Below are positions 34,981-45,415 of a DNA stretch of 64,000 bases, one piece after another (position 1 is the first letter of the stretch; each line of letters opens with the position of its first letter). The stretch is from Helicoverpa zea (Eukaryota > Arthropoda > Insecta > Lepidoptera > Noctuidae). The translations under genes were made by a program, and so were the position numbers. The notes under the pieces are model-generated. The model was not told the origin of the DNA. It did no database searches and saw nothing but the letters and a program-made list of their open reading frames with translations. Location of the stretch: assembly GCF_022581195.2 (NCBI RefSeq), contig NC_061461.1:11656001-11720000 (forward strand), given 5' to 3'.

Positions 34981-35587
34981 GTGAATTATGGCGACCACAG
35001 TGGAAAAGAATTAGAGTACCCCCCGTTGAGGTAAACGATATGAAAATGATGACCATGAAATGACAGGACACAAAAACTGTGTATTACAAGGCTAGGTTAA
35101 ACATGATGTCAATGTTAAGAAAATAAGAAAAAAATTAGACGACACGATGTAGACCTTACTATTATTATCAATAAAAGAAACTCTGTCTGAGCAGCTTCCT
35201 TGCCTAAACTAGTCAATCGATTTCACTAAAACTGACACACATAATCTAGAGCCTGAAAAAATACATAAGACTACTTTTTAGCAGGGCACGGAAGGTACCT
35301 AGTTCCCTCGGTACACGGTTGGAACCTAGTATTCAATAATAAAATGCCAGTTTGTCCTCAAGTCCACAGTCCAAAGAAAACTAAATAAACGTATTGGGTA
35401 TTTTGATAAAACATTATCAGTTGACGTGGACTGCAAGATTGAGCGGATGCTGATCTTGAAAAGGGCAGGAGCGATACGTTCGGAATACTAATCATATTTT
35501 TTACTACGAGTGGAAAAACAACATTTTTGCACGCAATGTTTACCTGAGACTTTCTGCTGGTATTTCTTACACATCTTTCTTTCTGTT
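34981..35587. other. Non-coding stretch
   Basis: Nothing recognised. A 115-codon minus frame (35,705-35,358) runs partly through repeat G and is a chance frame. Confidence 0.5.
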
Positions 35588-35755
35588 TTGGTTTTAGGGT
35601 TCCGTAAAAAATGGCAACCGTTAACAAGAATTTGCTGTCAGTCTGTACGTCTGTTACCAGGCTGTATCTCATGAACACTGATAGTTTGACAGTTAGAATT
35701 TTCACAGACGTTGTAACTGAAAACTACAATAAAAATAAATATTTCAGATAATTTT
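35588..35755 (+). repeat. Dispersed repeat G, left half
   Basis: TTTTAGGGTTCCGTAAAAAA, CTGTCAGTCTGTACGTCTGT, ACCAGGCTGTATCTCATGAA and GACAGTTAGAATTTTCACAG follow the order of a very common lepidopteran repeat as I remember it. The copy is interrupted by repeat C and resumes at about 35,971. Confidence 0.65.
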
Positions 35756-35784
35756 TATTTTCTTTTTCTATATTCCTATAATTG

Positions 35785-35965
35785 ATGTCCTCCTAGCCGA
35801 TTATCGGCTACGGCGGCTGTTCTCATGTAAGGAGATTAGCCAACTACGCAGGACATATTATAGTGCACGAGCATTTGCGCAGACACAGGTGCACTCCCTA
35901 TTCCTTAACTCTCATGATCATATATTCATATGATCTCTCTCCGGTCGTGTCCTATAATTATACCA
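35785..35965 (+). repeat. Dispersed repeat C, copy 2, nested in repeat G
   Basis: TGTCCTCCTAGCCGATTATC then GGCTACGGCGGCTGTTCTCA, GGAGATTAGCCAACTACGCA and GACACAGGTGCACTCCC. The same element lies in reverse orientation at 27,440-27,645. Its position between the two halves of repeat G shows it is the younger insertion. Confidence 0.75.
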
Positions 35966-35970
35966 CTCAG

Positions 35971-36065
35971 AAAAGGAGCGACACTTAATTAACGTGATTT
36001 TTAATCGTTTTATAAATAAATGGTACGGAATCCTTCGCGCTTCACACTTAGCGTTTTTTTTGTTT
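35971..36065 (+). repeat. Dispersed repeat G, right half
   Basis: AACGTGATTTTTAATCG, then ATGGTACGGAATCCTTCGCG and CTTCACACTTAGCG, corresponding to the ...GTACGGAACCCTTCG...CGCACTTGGCCGG end of the family. Confidence 0.6.
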
Positions 36066-37008
36066 TTAGTTCAATATGTTCTCGGATTATCCTCATAGTC
36101 TGATTTATTATCAGTGGTTTTTCTAACTTGTTGCTACCTACTTTATTTCCATAAGGTAAGATAGTAAGCTTCTTGGCAGTTACCTCGGATTTTCATATAA
36201 TGGCAAGTTATGTAGCACAAAAATAAAATTGAAAAAAGGTCGAGGATTTTTAGAACGAAATACTAGCTTACCTATGTAAAAGAATATATGAGAATAGTTT
36301 TTTTTTGTAAGTACATAAGTTCCTTCTTACTTGTCAAACAAAAATGTAACTTAAAACCTTATCAATAAAGTTCAAATTACAATGTAACAAGGCCATAAGA
36401 GTTCAAAAACCTGAAGTAAATTAGGTCTCGGACTCATTATTACAGCTAAGTGGAATCGAAGCTCGTTTTCTTGGAAATATCCCACGAATTGTTTCAGAAA
36501 GCTCTTGGAGTAATGTCAGATCGTTGGCAAAAGTTGGCTGTCAGTATAGTGTAGTCTAGTCTTTATTTTTAATGTTATTTCAATATGAGTTTGCCTTTTT
36601 TGTTCTACGACTTTGATATGGTTAACGTTTGTGCGTTTTGCTGAGTCATTCTGGTAATACTTAAGTTTATGATTGCCTTAGACAAATCGTATGTGTTATG
36701 TAATGTCTAGATTCAATTTTTTCGGAAATTAATGTTACATAAGCTGAATAGACATTTCACCTAAACTAACCTAAAAAAACAAAAGGACGGCCACGTTCCA
36801 TTCGGAATTCAAAAAAGCAACGAAAAAAAAACAATTATACTTTCACCGCTCAAAGAGTACAATCTCCCGAGACACTCGAAACAGTTTCCCAGTTGATTGA
36901 TAACATCAATTTGTGCGCGACTGTACATTACTCTATCACCATCGATCCTTCGCCCGTATTTGCAAATGAAAGCTTGTACACTCGTCGACAAAGGGCCGAC
37001 TCGAATGT
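36066..37008. other. Non-coding stretch
   Basis: Nothing recognised. Confidence 0.5.
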
Positions 37009-37016
37009 GTGTCATG

Positions 37017-37296
37017 CATGGAGAACAAAATGACTAGCGGAGGTGCCATAACGGAAAATCACCTAAGAAAGTAGCGCGCCAAAATGCGGGGGACGAGGAA
37101 CGTTGTTTTCGCCACCCACGACCGATCATTCTTTGTAATACCAAAAATCGTTGAAACATCTCAAAGAACCTAAATGCCCCGTTAGTTCACTCGTAGCTGG
37201 CCGTTTTGGTCATGCCCACCATGCGAATTTGACCACGAAGAAGGCGCCTGACCTACCTCCATTATGGCATCTCCGCTCATCTTTCTTTACTCCGTG
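37017..37296 (+). mobile_element. MITE family M, copy A (reference copy)
   Basis: 280 bp. The 5' end CATGGAGAACAAAATGACTA then GCGGAGGTGCCATAACGG is mirrored by the 3' end TTATGGCATCTCCGCTCATC then TTTCTTTACTCCGTG. The terminal inverted repeats are therefore about 35 bp with gaps, and strongest in the AGCGGAGRTGCCATAA block. Internal words are AAAATGCGGG, GACGAGGAACGTT, GTAATACCAAAAATCGTTG, CGAATTTGACC and GCGCCTGACCTACCT. The flanks GTGTCATG and TTGTCATG form a 7-of-8 match, suggesting an 8-bp TSD as in the hAT or P superfamilies (tentative). There is no coding capacity. Other copies are at 26,209, 46,884, 49,818 and 60,411, with a terminal-only remnant at 46,462. Confidence 0.85.
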
Positions 37297-38261
37297 TTGT
37301 CATGTATTTCTGCCCCTAGAGACAGGTAGAGGTGAATCTATTTGATTATATTGAACGGATATTGGTATTAATTTCGACTATGTACCCGGAATAAGTAATA
37401 CAGTTCCGAGTATTACACCGATTTATATGCCTTTGACTAAGTTACTGGTAAATTAAAGGGAAATGAAAAACTTTGGTTGGAATTCGTATGAATTTTCGAT
37501 TTTCAATCTAGTGGGAATTGGAGTAGATTATCTTTGTAGCCTTTATAAAGTAGCCTGGATAAATGCTGCTTAACTTCAGCTTTATGTTAAGTACTTAAAA
37601 ATATCATTATGTTATCTTCTATGCCAACCAAGGTCGTTGAACTATAACTTAATGAGTTACCACATTAAAAACCCCACTATTCATAGTTGAATACCATTTG
37701 AAGGAGTCGTGAACGTCCATCTTTGTATGAGTGTGATGCATACGAAATGCATTGCGATCGCTTTCGCTGACAGCTGTCAGCATGGGGATCTAGACAATAT
37801 GGCAGCTATGGCAAAGTATCCAGAAAAACTATAATATTAGATGATAATATAGATTTCGCCAAGGATTCTGCTCTTAAAGCCTGTCTTAAAAGAATTACCT
37901 TCTACAGTATTATTTTCTGAAATTAACTCATAAACGTTTTAACTGTGATTATAACATTGGTTAACTACAATTATTTTTAAAAGATGTGGGTATTAAATTA
38001 CACACACAACATTTCGTCATTACTTAATTCAACATTAAGTTACGACAAGCAAGTGACCATTACTTGTAAAATCAATTCGTCACAATTTATGCACAAACCT
38101 TGTACTACATCAAACGTATCTTTAACCAGCTTTAAGTTAGAGCAAATAAAAAAAAAACTAAAAAATCAAATAACCGCCCGACTTAAAGGATACAAGTTTT
38201 CTATTCTTATCACAACTTTAGATTAATAGTCATAATAATACAACACATCATAAAAATCTCC
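37297..38261. other. Non-coding stretch
   Basis: No supported gene or repeat; the 80-codon plus frame at 37,984 is of low complexity. Confidence 0.5.
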
Positions 38262-38647
38262 AAACCCCAGCCCAACCATGAACCATTGAACTTCATTTCC
38301 TCACTGACTGTACGTACACACTACCTATATAAAAGGCGTTCGCGGCGGTAGACTGTGTGGCGGCGACCGCCAACTGTATACATATACACGAAGTATACAA
38401 ACATCGTTGTACATCTGTCAAACAGTCAGATATCACTAGTTTTCCATACAAAATAATGCAAAATACCTCAAAAAAATCGATTCTAAAACCCAGCCTAAAC
38501 ATGAACCATTGAACTTCATTTCCTCACTGACTATACGTATACACTATAGCTAGCTACCTATACAAAGGCTGGCTACGTTCGCGGCGGTAGACTGTGTGGC
38601 GGCGACCGCCAACTGTATACATACACGAAGTATACAAACATGGTTGT
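38262..38647. repeat. Tandem pair of about 150-bp units with TATA-like and GC hairpin parts
   Basis: Unit 1 (38,262-38,410) and unit 2 (38,486-38,647) share ATGAACCATTGAACTTCATT, TCCTCACTGACT, the GC-rich block TTCGCGGCGGTAGACTGTGT plus GGCGGCGACCGCC, and CGAAGTATACAAACAT. Unit 1 has TATATAAAAGG 13 bases before the GC block; unit 2 has an insertion there and reads TATACAAAGG. The spacing of about 225 bases and the high identity point to a local duplication. It could be promoter-like DNA of an element or host gene, or simply a duplicated repeat. Confidence 0.8.
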
Positions 38648-41070
38648 GCCGCGTGGTGTAAAGGAACTTGTGGGGCATTTTTGTAGAAGTGAAGCTGGGT
38701 AGTTTTTTGGGTAGGTAAAGGGGGTCATTTAATATCACACGGTCAAGAAAAAGTGTTCACAGAAATTCGGCTGCGGAAAAATGCCCTGAATTTAGTTTTT
38801 TTTATATATTACCCTTCCCTAAATAACTCACTTTTTTGTAAACTCAAAAAGTTAAGATTAAACTGATTACTCATTTAAACACATATAATTTTTAATTACA
38901 CTATTAACTTAACAAAGCTACCTAAAACCCCATTTTTTCCGAAACTTTCACAGCTCTTCCTTAAACTTCGTCATTAACAAGGCTAAGTTGCCAGACTTAC
39001 TCAACATAATAAAGAATTGAAAAAAATTCAAATTACTTATCTCAGATGAGCGGGCAAAAATAATTGAGTGAGCTCTTAGCCGACGGGGGAGAGAGGGGTT
39101 CACGCGTGACTGACCCCAGCCGAGAATCCCGTATCGGATACTTTTAAGCTAAAAATGTTACAATACACAATATTGAAATAGAGGTATTAGTGCGAAGGTT
39201 AACTTGTAAAACGATTACGTTAAGTTTTGGTGTTAAGTTCGGCATAAATTGCGAAAAATTGGGGCAGTTATATCATCTTAAAACACACTAGACTAGACTA
39301 GAATACTTGGTTACTTCTATACAAGACTCAAATTTCTACCACATCATCGCTTACCATCAAGGAAATACGTGCCTATCATAAACCAAAAGGAATATGGCTT
39401 TGATACATGAGTTATCTAACACTGAAAGATTCAGTCGAATCGGCCTTGTGGTTCCAGAGATTAACGCATTTAAGAAAACGAACAAACTCTTCAGCTTAAA
39501 ATATTACTACAGATTATTATTATCGACAAGTTTACCATCAAAACACAACAGCTTACAAACAACTCGGCCATCAAAGTACACGATACTTATTCAGGCCGCG
39601 CTGCGTTCTGTATGGCGAATTACACTTCTAGCAACAAAACGTACCGCTCGACGGACGAGTTCCTAAGTACTCGTGTGCACAACACTATGCAGTTCAAAAT
39701 TTCATGAATGTTTGCTCTTTTGCTGTAAACTGTAAGTGCTTACAGTTTGCCTGGCTTTGGCTTTAAACAGCTACGCTGATATACGCTACGATATGCTGAT
39801 ACGCTGATATTTGTGTAGGTAAATGCTAAGGGTGGTTTAGAGTCATCGGAGTTACAATGATTGTCAATTTTTCTTTTTCATTTGGCAAAAGTCGTCATAA
39901 CGTCCGTTTATTCAGATACAATAGGTAGGTGTAAGTCCTTAGCCCATACCTATACTGGACAAAAAGCACGACACTGAAATCCCTGAAAAAATTAAGATAC
40001 AAGATGATGCTTTTACAGATCGAATTTGGGTCTACTTAGGATTTAAAATAAAAACAAACCATTTTTTTTTTGTTTAAACGTCCTCAAATTACTGTACAAC
40101 AATCCGGGCATCGCGATTCCATTGAAAAATTAATGTATTGAATTTGGTTCTGATGATTGAAACTAACCCTTTTTGTGCATTAAAAATAAATAATTCCCGA
40201 CTTGTCTCCCTCACACGCCACTGCACCAACCACAGATAAACACGGAAAACACCGTGACAATTATGCAAATACATTACAATCCATGCATTGTCCCGTGACA
40301 CGTGAACTAGAACAACTCGCCTGTGGTGTCACTGTGGTGTCTGTTATTAAAAATATTATGTTGGTAATTAATATACTAGGACAAGGAAATATTACAGTTT
40401 GTCACCCTGTAAATATAGGACAATCCACAACCAATTTGTGTCTGTTCAACAGTATCAAAATTTACAAATGAGTGTCAATCTTCCTAAACGAATCAGTGAA
40501 CCAGTACTTAAGAACTCGCATCGTAAAAATAAAATATACACATTTAATAAAAAACTAATTAATCCATAACACAATAACAAAGCGGAATTAAAAACGTCCC
40601 GCAGCGAAATCGCTTAGAACAATAACGTTACACAAATCCCCCAAGTCCCCAACAAAAACAGGGGACTTCAAATGAAAAGGACAAAAGGGGGAAACGGGAC
40701 TCCTCAAGTCCATTAATTACGTTACAACTTCGTCCCAATCGAATTAAAATTTTGACCATTAATCCATAACACTGGTTGATAACGATATTAGTTGAAGTTA
40801 ACTTGCCTAATTACCTTTGCAAAGTCGTTTACAAAACTTTTTTGGATGGCCTTATTAATGATAATTATGTTTTAATTGTCTGAGACGGTTCCTAATTTCT
40901 GTGTGAGACAGACATTTTGATGGACAATGCGTTGAAAGATAATTGCTACTACCTCTATACATATAATTCTAGTTTGATATAGCAATCATAGCAAACTTGT
41001 TAGTCTGTACTAAATTATTGAGATCACGATGTAAGTAATATTACGGGTCTATTGGACTTTAGTTTAATTT
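38648..41070. other. Non-coding stretch
   Basis: No supported gene. Minor features are ACGCTGATA repeated near 39,775-39,815 and a C/A-rich stretch at 40,630-40,700. Confidence 0.5.
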
Positions 41071-41081
41071 AATCTGACGAG
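41071..41081. repeat. Target-site duplication, left copy (AATCTGACGAG)
   Basis: Identical 11-base sequence to 42,803-42,813, immediately outside the poly-A (plus strand) end of the REL-type retrotransposon. Confidence 0.9.
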
Positions 41082-42802
41082 AAAAAAAAAAGCCTTATTT
41101 ATACATATATACAACTAAAAAATGGCATCAAAAAACTCCTCATCGCTGCCCACCGGGAGTGTACCCAAGAGGCTGGCAGCATTGCCACGTTGGATGGCAA
41201 TGCTTAATTTTTGACCAAAATAAAAACCAGCCTTTGGGTCACTTGAAGTGTCAGCAAGTCGCTTTGCCAGATCTTTAAAAAGCAGATGAGCACTTGGACC
41301 CCACGGCCCGAGGGTTTCAACCCCAAACGGCTCAAAGGTACCAACCAGGGTGCTATATTTGCGCCGTTTGAGGTTCTCTGCAGCCGCAGCAGCGGAACCA
41401 GCACATCGCGCCGAGCTATGAAGGTGAGATGGTGCAAGAGTATCGACACAAGTCGCGTCCCATACTAAAGACCTACCCATCTTCCACGGGAACAACGACA
41501 TACCGTCTGGTCTCTTGCCATCGTCGCGTGCCAGACCACTGGGTTCTAATATGGCTGGAACGCCTACGGCAACAAGAGCACGACGGATTATGTCATTGAT
41601 ATTCGCATGCCGTGCAAATCGTCCCGCGCTGCGGCTGCACGACAAGCCGTGGTGTCCAAGGCTGCTGACAGCTTCACCACAGTGGCAGCGGTGAGGAGAG
41701 CAGCACGGAGCACCCAAACGCAAGCAAACAGCAAGCCGGAAAGTGGTGTCGTCAAACAATGTGCCTATGTTTGACGACGGAAGTGCCAGAAGCCATAGAC
41801 CCGACTCCCATTCGCCCACAGCCAGAAGGCGCGCTCGCTCTGCAGAAGAAATTGACGTATTTAGCAGATTATTCCGTATAACTCTGCAGAGCGGCTCATC
41901 CCACTGTCTCTGGGAGGACGGGTTGACGGGTGGATCAGTATTCGGGCAGGTGATTTTCCAAGCCTCTACAGCCTCAGTCAGACATGGTACCTCGCAATTG
42001 GCCAGTGTGATAGGAAGAATTTTCCTGGTCAATTGCTCAGTACCATGGACGGAGCATATAAAGGCCGGTAGGCTAATACTTGAAATTTTGCGGACGCCAA
42101 GCCCTCCCATGCGAACGGGAAGAGTAGCCTGAATCCAGGCTCGGTCGTCCAAGGCCACATTTAAAATTGATGTTAATGTGTGTCTAATAATTTTGTCAAG
42201 TTTTTCCAAAAGATTTGTGTGCTTCCATAGACTGGAAGCACGCAAATAGTACGTTAATTTTGGGCCAAAACAACAATATCTAATGATTGTGATAGCTGAG
42301 TGCATGTTAATTTGGAGTAGCCTGTCCGAAATATGATTGAAATTTTGTATTTTATCATGAATAAAATTCGAGAATGAATTTTCAAATATTGGGGAACCGA
42401 GGAGACAAAGAGAACTCTTGTCAATTAATTTGATATCCGGGGCTATTGCACAAAATTTGGAAAATATGTCTTGTCTGTCTGTATTGTCCGTTACAAAGAG
42501 TTCACATTTGGAATAATTTAGATTTAGTCCTATTGCTTGGAATTTATTTTGAAGAAAGGATAGGTCTTTAAGAACAGTATCTACTTTGCCCCCCAAGGTT
42601 CCGTCATCAAGGTACCAAACATTGAATTCAGAATTTAGCTGCCAAATTATTGGGTTTATGGCTAAACTGAAAATCACGGGCCCGAGTGGGTCACCCTGCT
42701 GACAGCCAACAGAAGATTCTAAAAGGTTGTCCCGATAAAGTAATTTAGATGGGTGCCTGTAGCATTGGTAAAGAAAACTATAAATTTAAACTATAAACTA
42801 TA
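41082..42802 (-). mobile_element. 5'-truncated REL-type non-LTR retrotransposon
   Basis: A 1,721-bp insertion bounded by a perfect 11-bp direct repeat AATCTGACGAG. In sense orientation it starts with about 20 bases of TATAGTTTATAGTTTAAA filler, enters the RT frame mid-domain, and ends ATGTATAAATAAGGC then about ten T. The 5' truncation and variable-length TSD are typical of target-primed reverse transcription. A 3' end in T rather than A is unusual. Confidence 0.85.
41115..42785 (-). pseudogene. Partial reverse transcriptase with zinc motif and restriction-like endonuclease
   Basis: An open frame of about 555 codons. Counting from the GTG at 42,677, 34 further codons upstream fit the family (CQQGDPLGP just before IFSLAI). 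The catalytic box is YLDD at 22-25, but the N-terminal half of the RT (including the first aspartate motif) is missing, so the copy cannot be active. Residues 331-347 hold CxCG...HHGLSC, a CCHC zinc motif. The C-terminal domain shows RPDG (389-392), LVWDAT (D407) and KRRKY (437-441), the PD...D...K-KY pattern of the restriction-like endonuclease of R2/R4/NeSL-type elements. The last part contains GVETLGPWGPSA and SIAIQRGNAASLLG. The remaining frame has no stops or frameshifts, which suggests a young insertion. Frames on the opposite strand are shadows. Confidence 0.85.
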
Positions 42803-42813
42803 AATCTGACGAG
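42803..42813. repeat. Target-site duplication, right copy (AATCTGACGAG)
   Basis: Second copy of the 11-base direct repeat, directly after the truncated 5' end of the retrotransposon. Confidence 0.9.
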
Positions 42814-44046
42814 TAATTAGTACAACCAGTAACATAGTAAGTTGCAGTACTTTCTACAGCAGTCTTAAACCCATTCTAAAGTTTCAGACTTATATTTATA
42901 CCGTAGACGTTTTTGATTAGCTCACTGCAGATAGAGCAACGAAGAACTTTGTTTTATAATATGTAGCAGCACTACTTCACCGCTTAAAACTTTGTACAGC
43001 AATGATACAGAGTTTAAATGTTCCATCTCAACTTGTAACAACTCATACCGCACAAAATTAACACGATTCCATTTTACGAATTTTAACGCATGCATTCTCT
43101 TTACAATTTACGACTAGCCAAAGAGTTTCCACACTACTTCTCCATTGTGATTAAAAAAAACGCGCCAGTAACACAATTTTCGAATTCCGACCACAATTTG
43201 CTTCTAAAAAAATAGTATTCGCGAGTTTCGCGGCTATCGAAGCGGAGTGCATAGACAATAAATCGAGTTGATTGTTGAGTGCAGTATTTGCGTCAGAACG
43301 CTCATGCAAGGAGGTCGTCAATCACTTTGGTGCTCTTTAACTGTGCAAAATCAATAACAGGAGTGTGGCGTGTTATTGAGTAGCGTGTAGGGGATGACGT
43401 ATTGCTGTTGTCATTATTGGGACTTCAAGTTTTTGTTGCTTTCAAATAATTGGATTTTTGAGCTTTGTTTTTGCGTTAGTCATTTGTTCAACGATAAACT
43501 TACATAACAGGCCATTATTTCTGACAGCTCCACATACAAATTCGAGTGCCTGCCTACTAAACTAGGTACTTTAGAAACCAAAACAAATTCAATAGTAATA
43601 GTATAATCGTAAAGCGTGAATCATCGAATGAGACTGCACTTAACACGGCAGTCACAGGTCAGTGGTATTGTAAGCAATAATCGGAAGTTAATTAATGCTA
43701 ATTGCCGTACCCACGATACACAACTCAGCTATGCATATTCATGGTTTTTATTTTAATTTGATGTGCATGTTATAACATTTGTCAGTTTTGTCTAGTCTAG
43801 ATCATCAAGACGGTGTACACATCGGACGGTGTGTTTCTGAACATAGGCCGCCCGTATAGATGGCTTGTGGCTTATGGCCTTGTGATAATGTGAAAGTTTG
43901 TTGGAATAGATGAATTTTTCTAAGACAAATAGTTATGGCATTGCGGTGTAAAAAAAGTAAACATAAAAATACTATGTTCTGGACGAAATTATAGACAGAA
44001 ACCTAGTCTTTTTACGACTGCAACCCTAAATTAACTTAATAACAAT
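42814..44046. other. Non-coding stretch
   Basis: No supported gene. The segment around 43,220-43,340 is slightly richer in CpG (CGCGAGTTTCGCGGCTATCG) but carries no firm promoter motif. Confidence 0.5.
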
Positions 44047-44054
44047 TTCAAAAT
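44047..44054. repeat. 8-bp target-site duplication, left (TTCAAAAT)
   Basis: Identical to 45,408-45,415 and directly adjacent to the terminal GAGTTAT of the transposon. Confidence 0.85.
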
Positions 44055-45407
44055 GAGTTATTCCCAATTTGTCATTAGTACCGATTGGTCACCAACTATT
44101 TTTTCCATACACCAAATCCCGATTGGTCATTCGAGCAAAATAACTAATTTAATATTTAAATTTTGAGTGCCGATTCGTCACCCGCGTAAAATTTCACGTA
44201 TCAGAGTACCGTCAGAAATAAAAGTGTTAGAAGAAATTTTAAATGAAAAACTTCAATGTAGGTAAAGGTTTTAATAGCTCTCATATAAATATAATAAAAT
44301 TTACATTAAAACACAGGTGAAGACAACATGGGCATTTTATAACCCGAAAATGTGACTCGATACTTTTTGTACCGGTAACAAAAGTACCAGGGGCCCATAA
44401 CTAGCAAAGAGATTGTATACATAAAAATATTCATAAATATAAAATTTTATTAACAAAAATAATTTGAATGTAGTCTGCAGTTGTGTTGTACACACTGCAG
44501 TTTTTCTTTTAAATTGGTCCTTGTTCGGTTAAACAGAACGTTTCAGTTCAATTATCTTCTTAAACTTCTTGTTCTTACTATCCATACACTTCTTCCTCCG
44601 AGTCTTTTTCCCAAACTGTGTTGGGGTCGGCTTCCAGTCTATCCGGATGTAGCTGAGTACCAGTGCTTTACTATCCATACACAATTGAGAAAATATATTT
44701 ATTTTATTTATGAATACCTATGTGCTTAAGTTTTGGTCACAAGTCACATACACTAATAATGCATTTACACCACATGTTTTTTTGCTAATACCGATAATAG
44801 TAAATAGTTACTTACACAAAACAATAGAAACCGGACCATACTTTGCCCCTTCTATATATTGTCTCTTTCTGGAAAATAAAAGGCTTCTGTTTTATTACCT
44901 GATTTTATATATAAATAAGTTATACCGGGATTTTCAAAACATTGGTTCACATACATAAAATACAATTCATCGACATGGTGTAAATTGGTATGTTTATCTA
45001 CAATTAGGAAAAAAACGTAAAATCCTGACACTCTTGACTGCTATACTCCTGTAAGTTATGCGGTCCTAGTACACGGTGGGCAGTTCCATGGACACTCGTA
45101 GATTGGTATATTACTCATCTGATTTATGCGATCCTGGTATTTTGGTTTTGGCCGTGCGTTGTGTGACGCCGTTGAAATCGCGATTTTATTAATAGCGTCT
45201 TGCCATAATCGGAAAAAACATAACCAACATAAATAAAAAAAACATATTACAATATTGTAAAGCTTATCTTGTTGACAGTACTTTATACAAAATAAAGTAC
45301 GGATGACCAATTGGGACTAAGCAAAATAAAATATTTTATTGAATGACAAACTGGGACACGTTTTTTATGGATGCCAAATCACTAAAATGACGAATCGGGC
45401 ATAACTC
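44055..45407. mobile_element. Non-autonomous DNA transposon with mirrored subterminal motif arrays
   Basis: 1,353 bp starting GAGTTATTCCC and ending GGGCATAACTC, flanked by a perfect 8-bp direct repeat TTCAAAAT. The left terminus has four related motifs: CCCAATTTGTCAT (44,063), ACCGATTGGTCACC (44,080), CCCGATTGGTCAT (44,118) and GCCGATTCGTCACCC (44,169). The right terminus has their inverted counterparts at 45,302, 45,342, 45,370 (degenerate) and 45,386. The spacing is mirrored: 17, 38 and 51 bases on the left, 16, 28 and 40 on the right. No transposase frame is recognised; the short frames inside (44,481-44,958 plus; 45,310-45,056 minus) have no known domain. A fragment of repeat V is nested within. 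The 8-bp TSD fits hAT, P, Merlin or Novosib types, but the termini do not decide. Confidence 0.85.
44600..44668 (+). repeat. Dispersed repeat V, copy 5, truncated and nested
   Basis: TTTCCCAAACTGTGTTGGGG, then TCGGCTTCCAGTCTATCCGG and ATGTAGCTGAGTACCAGTG; only the 5' third of family V is present, inside the 44-kb transposon. Confidence 0.75.
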
Positions 45408-45415
45408 TTCAAAAT
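45408..45415. repeat. 8-bp target-site duplication, right (TTCAAAAT)
   Basis: Second copy of the direct repeat flanking the 1,353-bp element. Confidence 0.85.

Noticed and set aside
38262..38647. Tandem pair considered as LTRs of a retrotransposon
   Set aside because: The units are only 75 bases apart, with no TG...CA ends, primer-binding site or internal coding region.
38293..38738. Two minus frames sharing CIQLAVAATQSTAAN
   Set aside because: The shared peptide comes from the tandemly duplicated DNA unit and not from a conserved gene family.
41743..42132. 129-codon plus-strand frame
   Set aside because: Antisense shadow of the REL-type retrotransposon frame; no family resemblance of its own.
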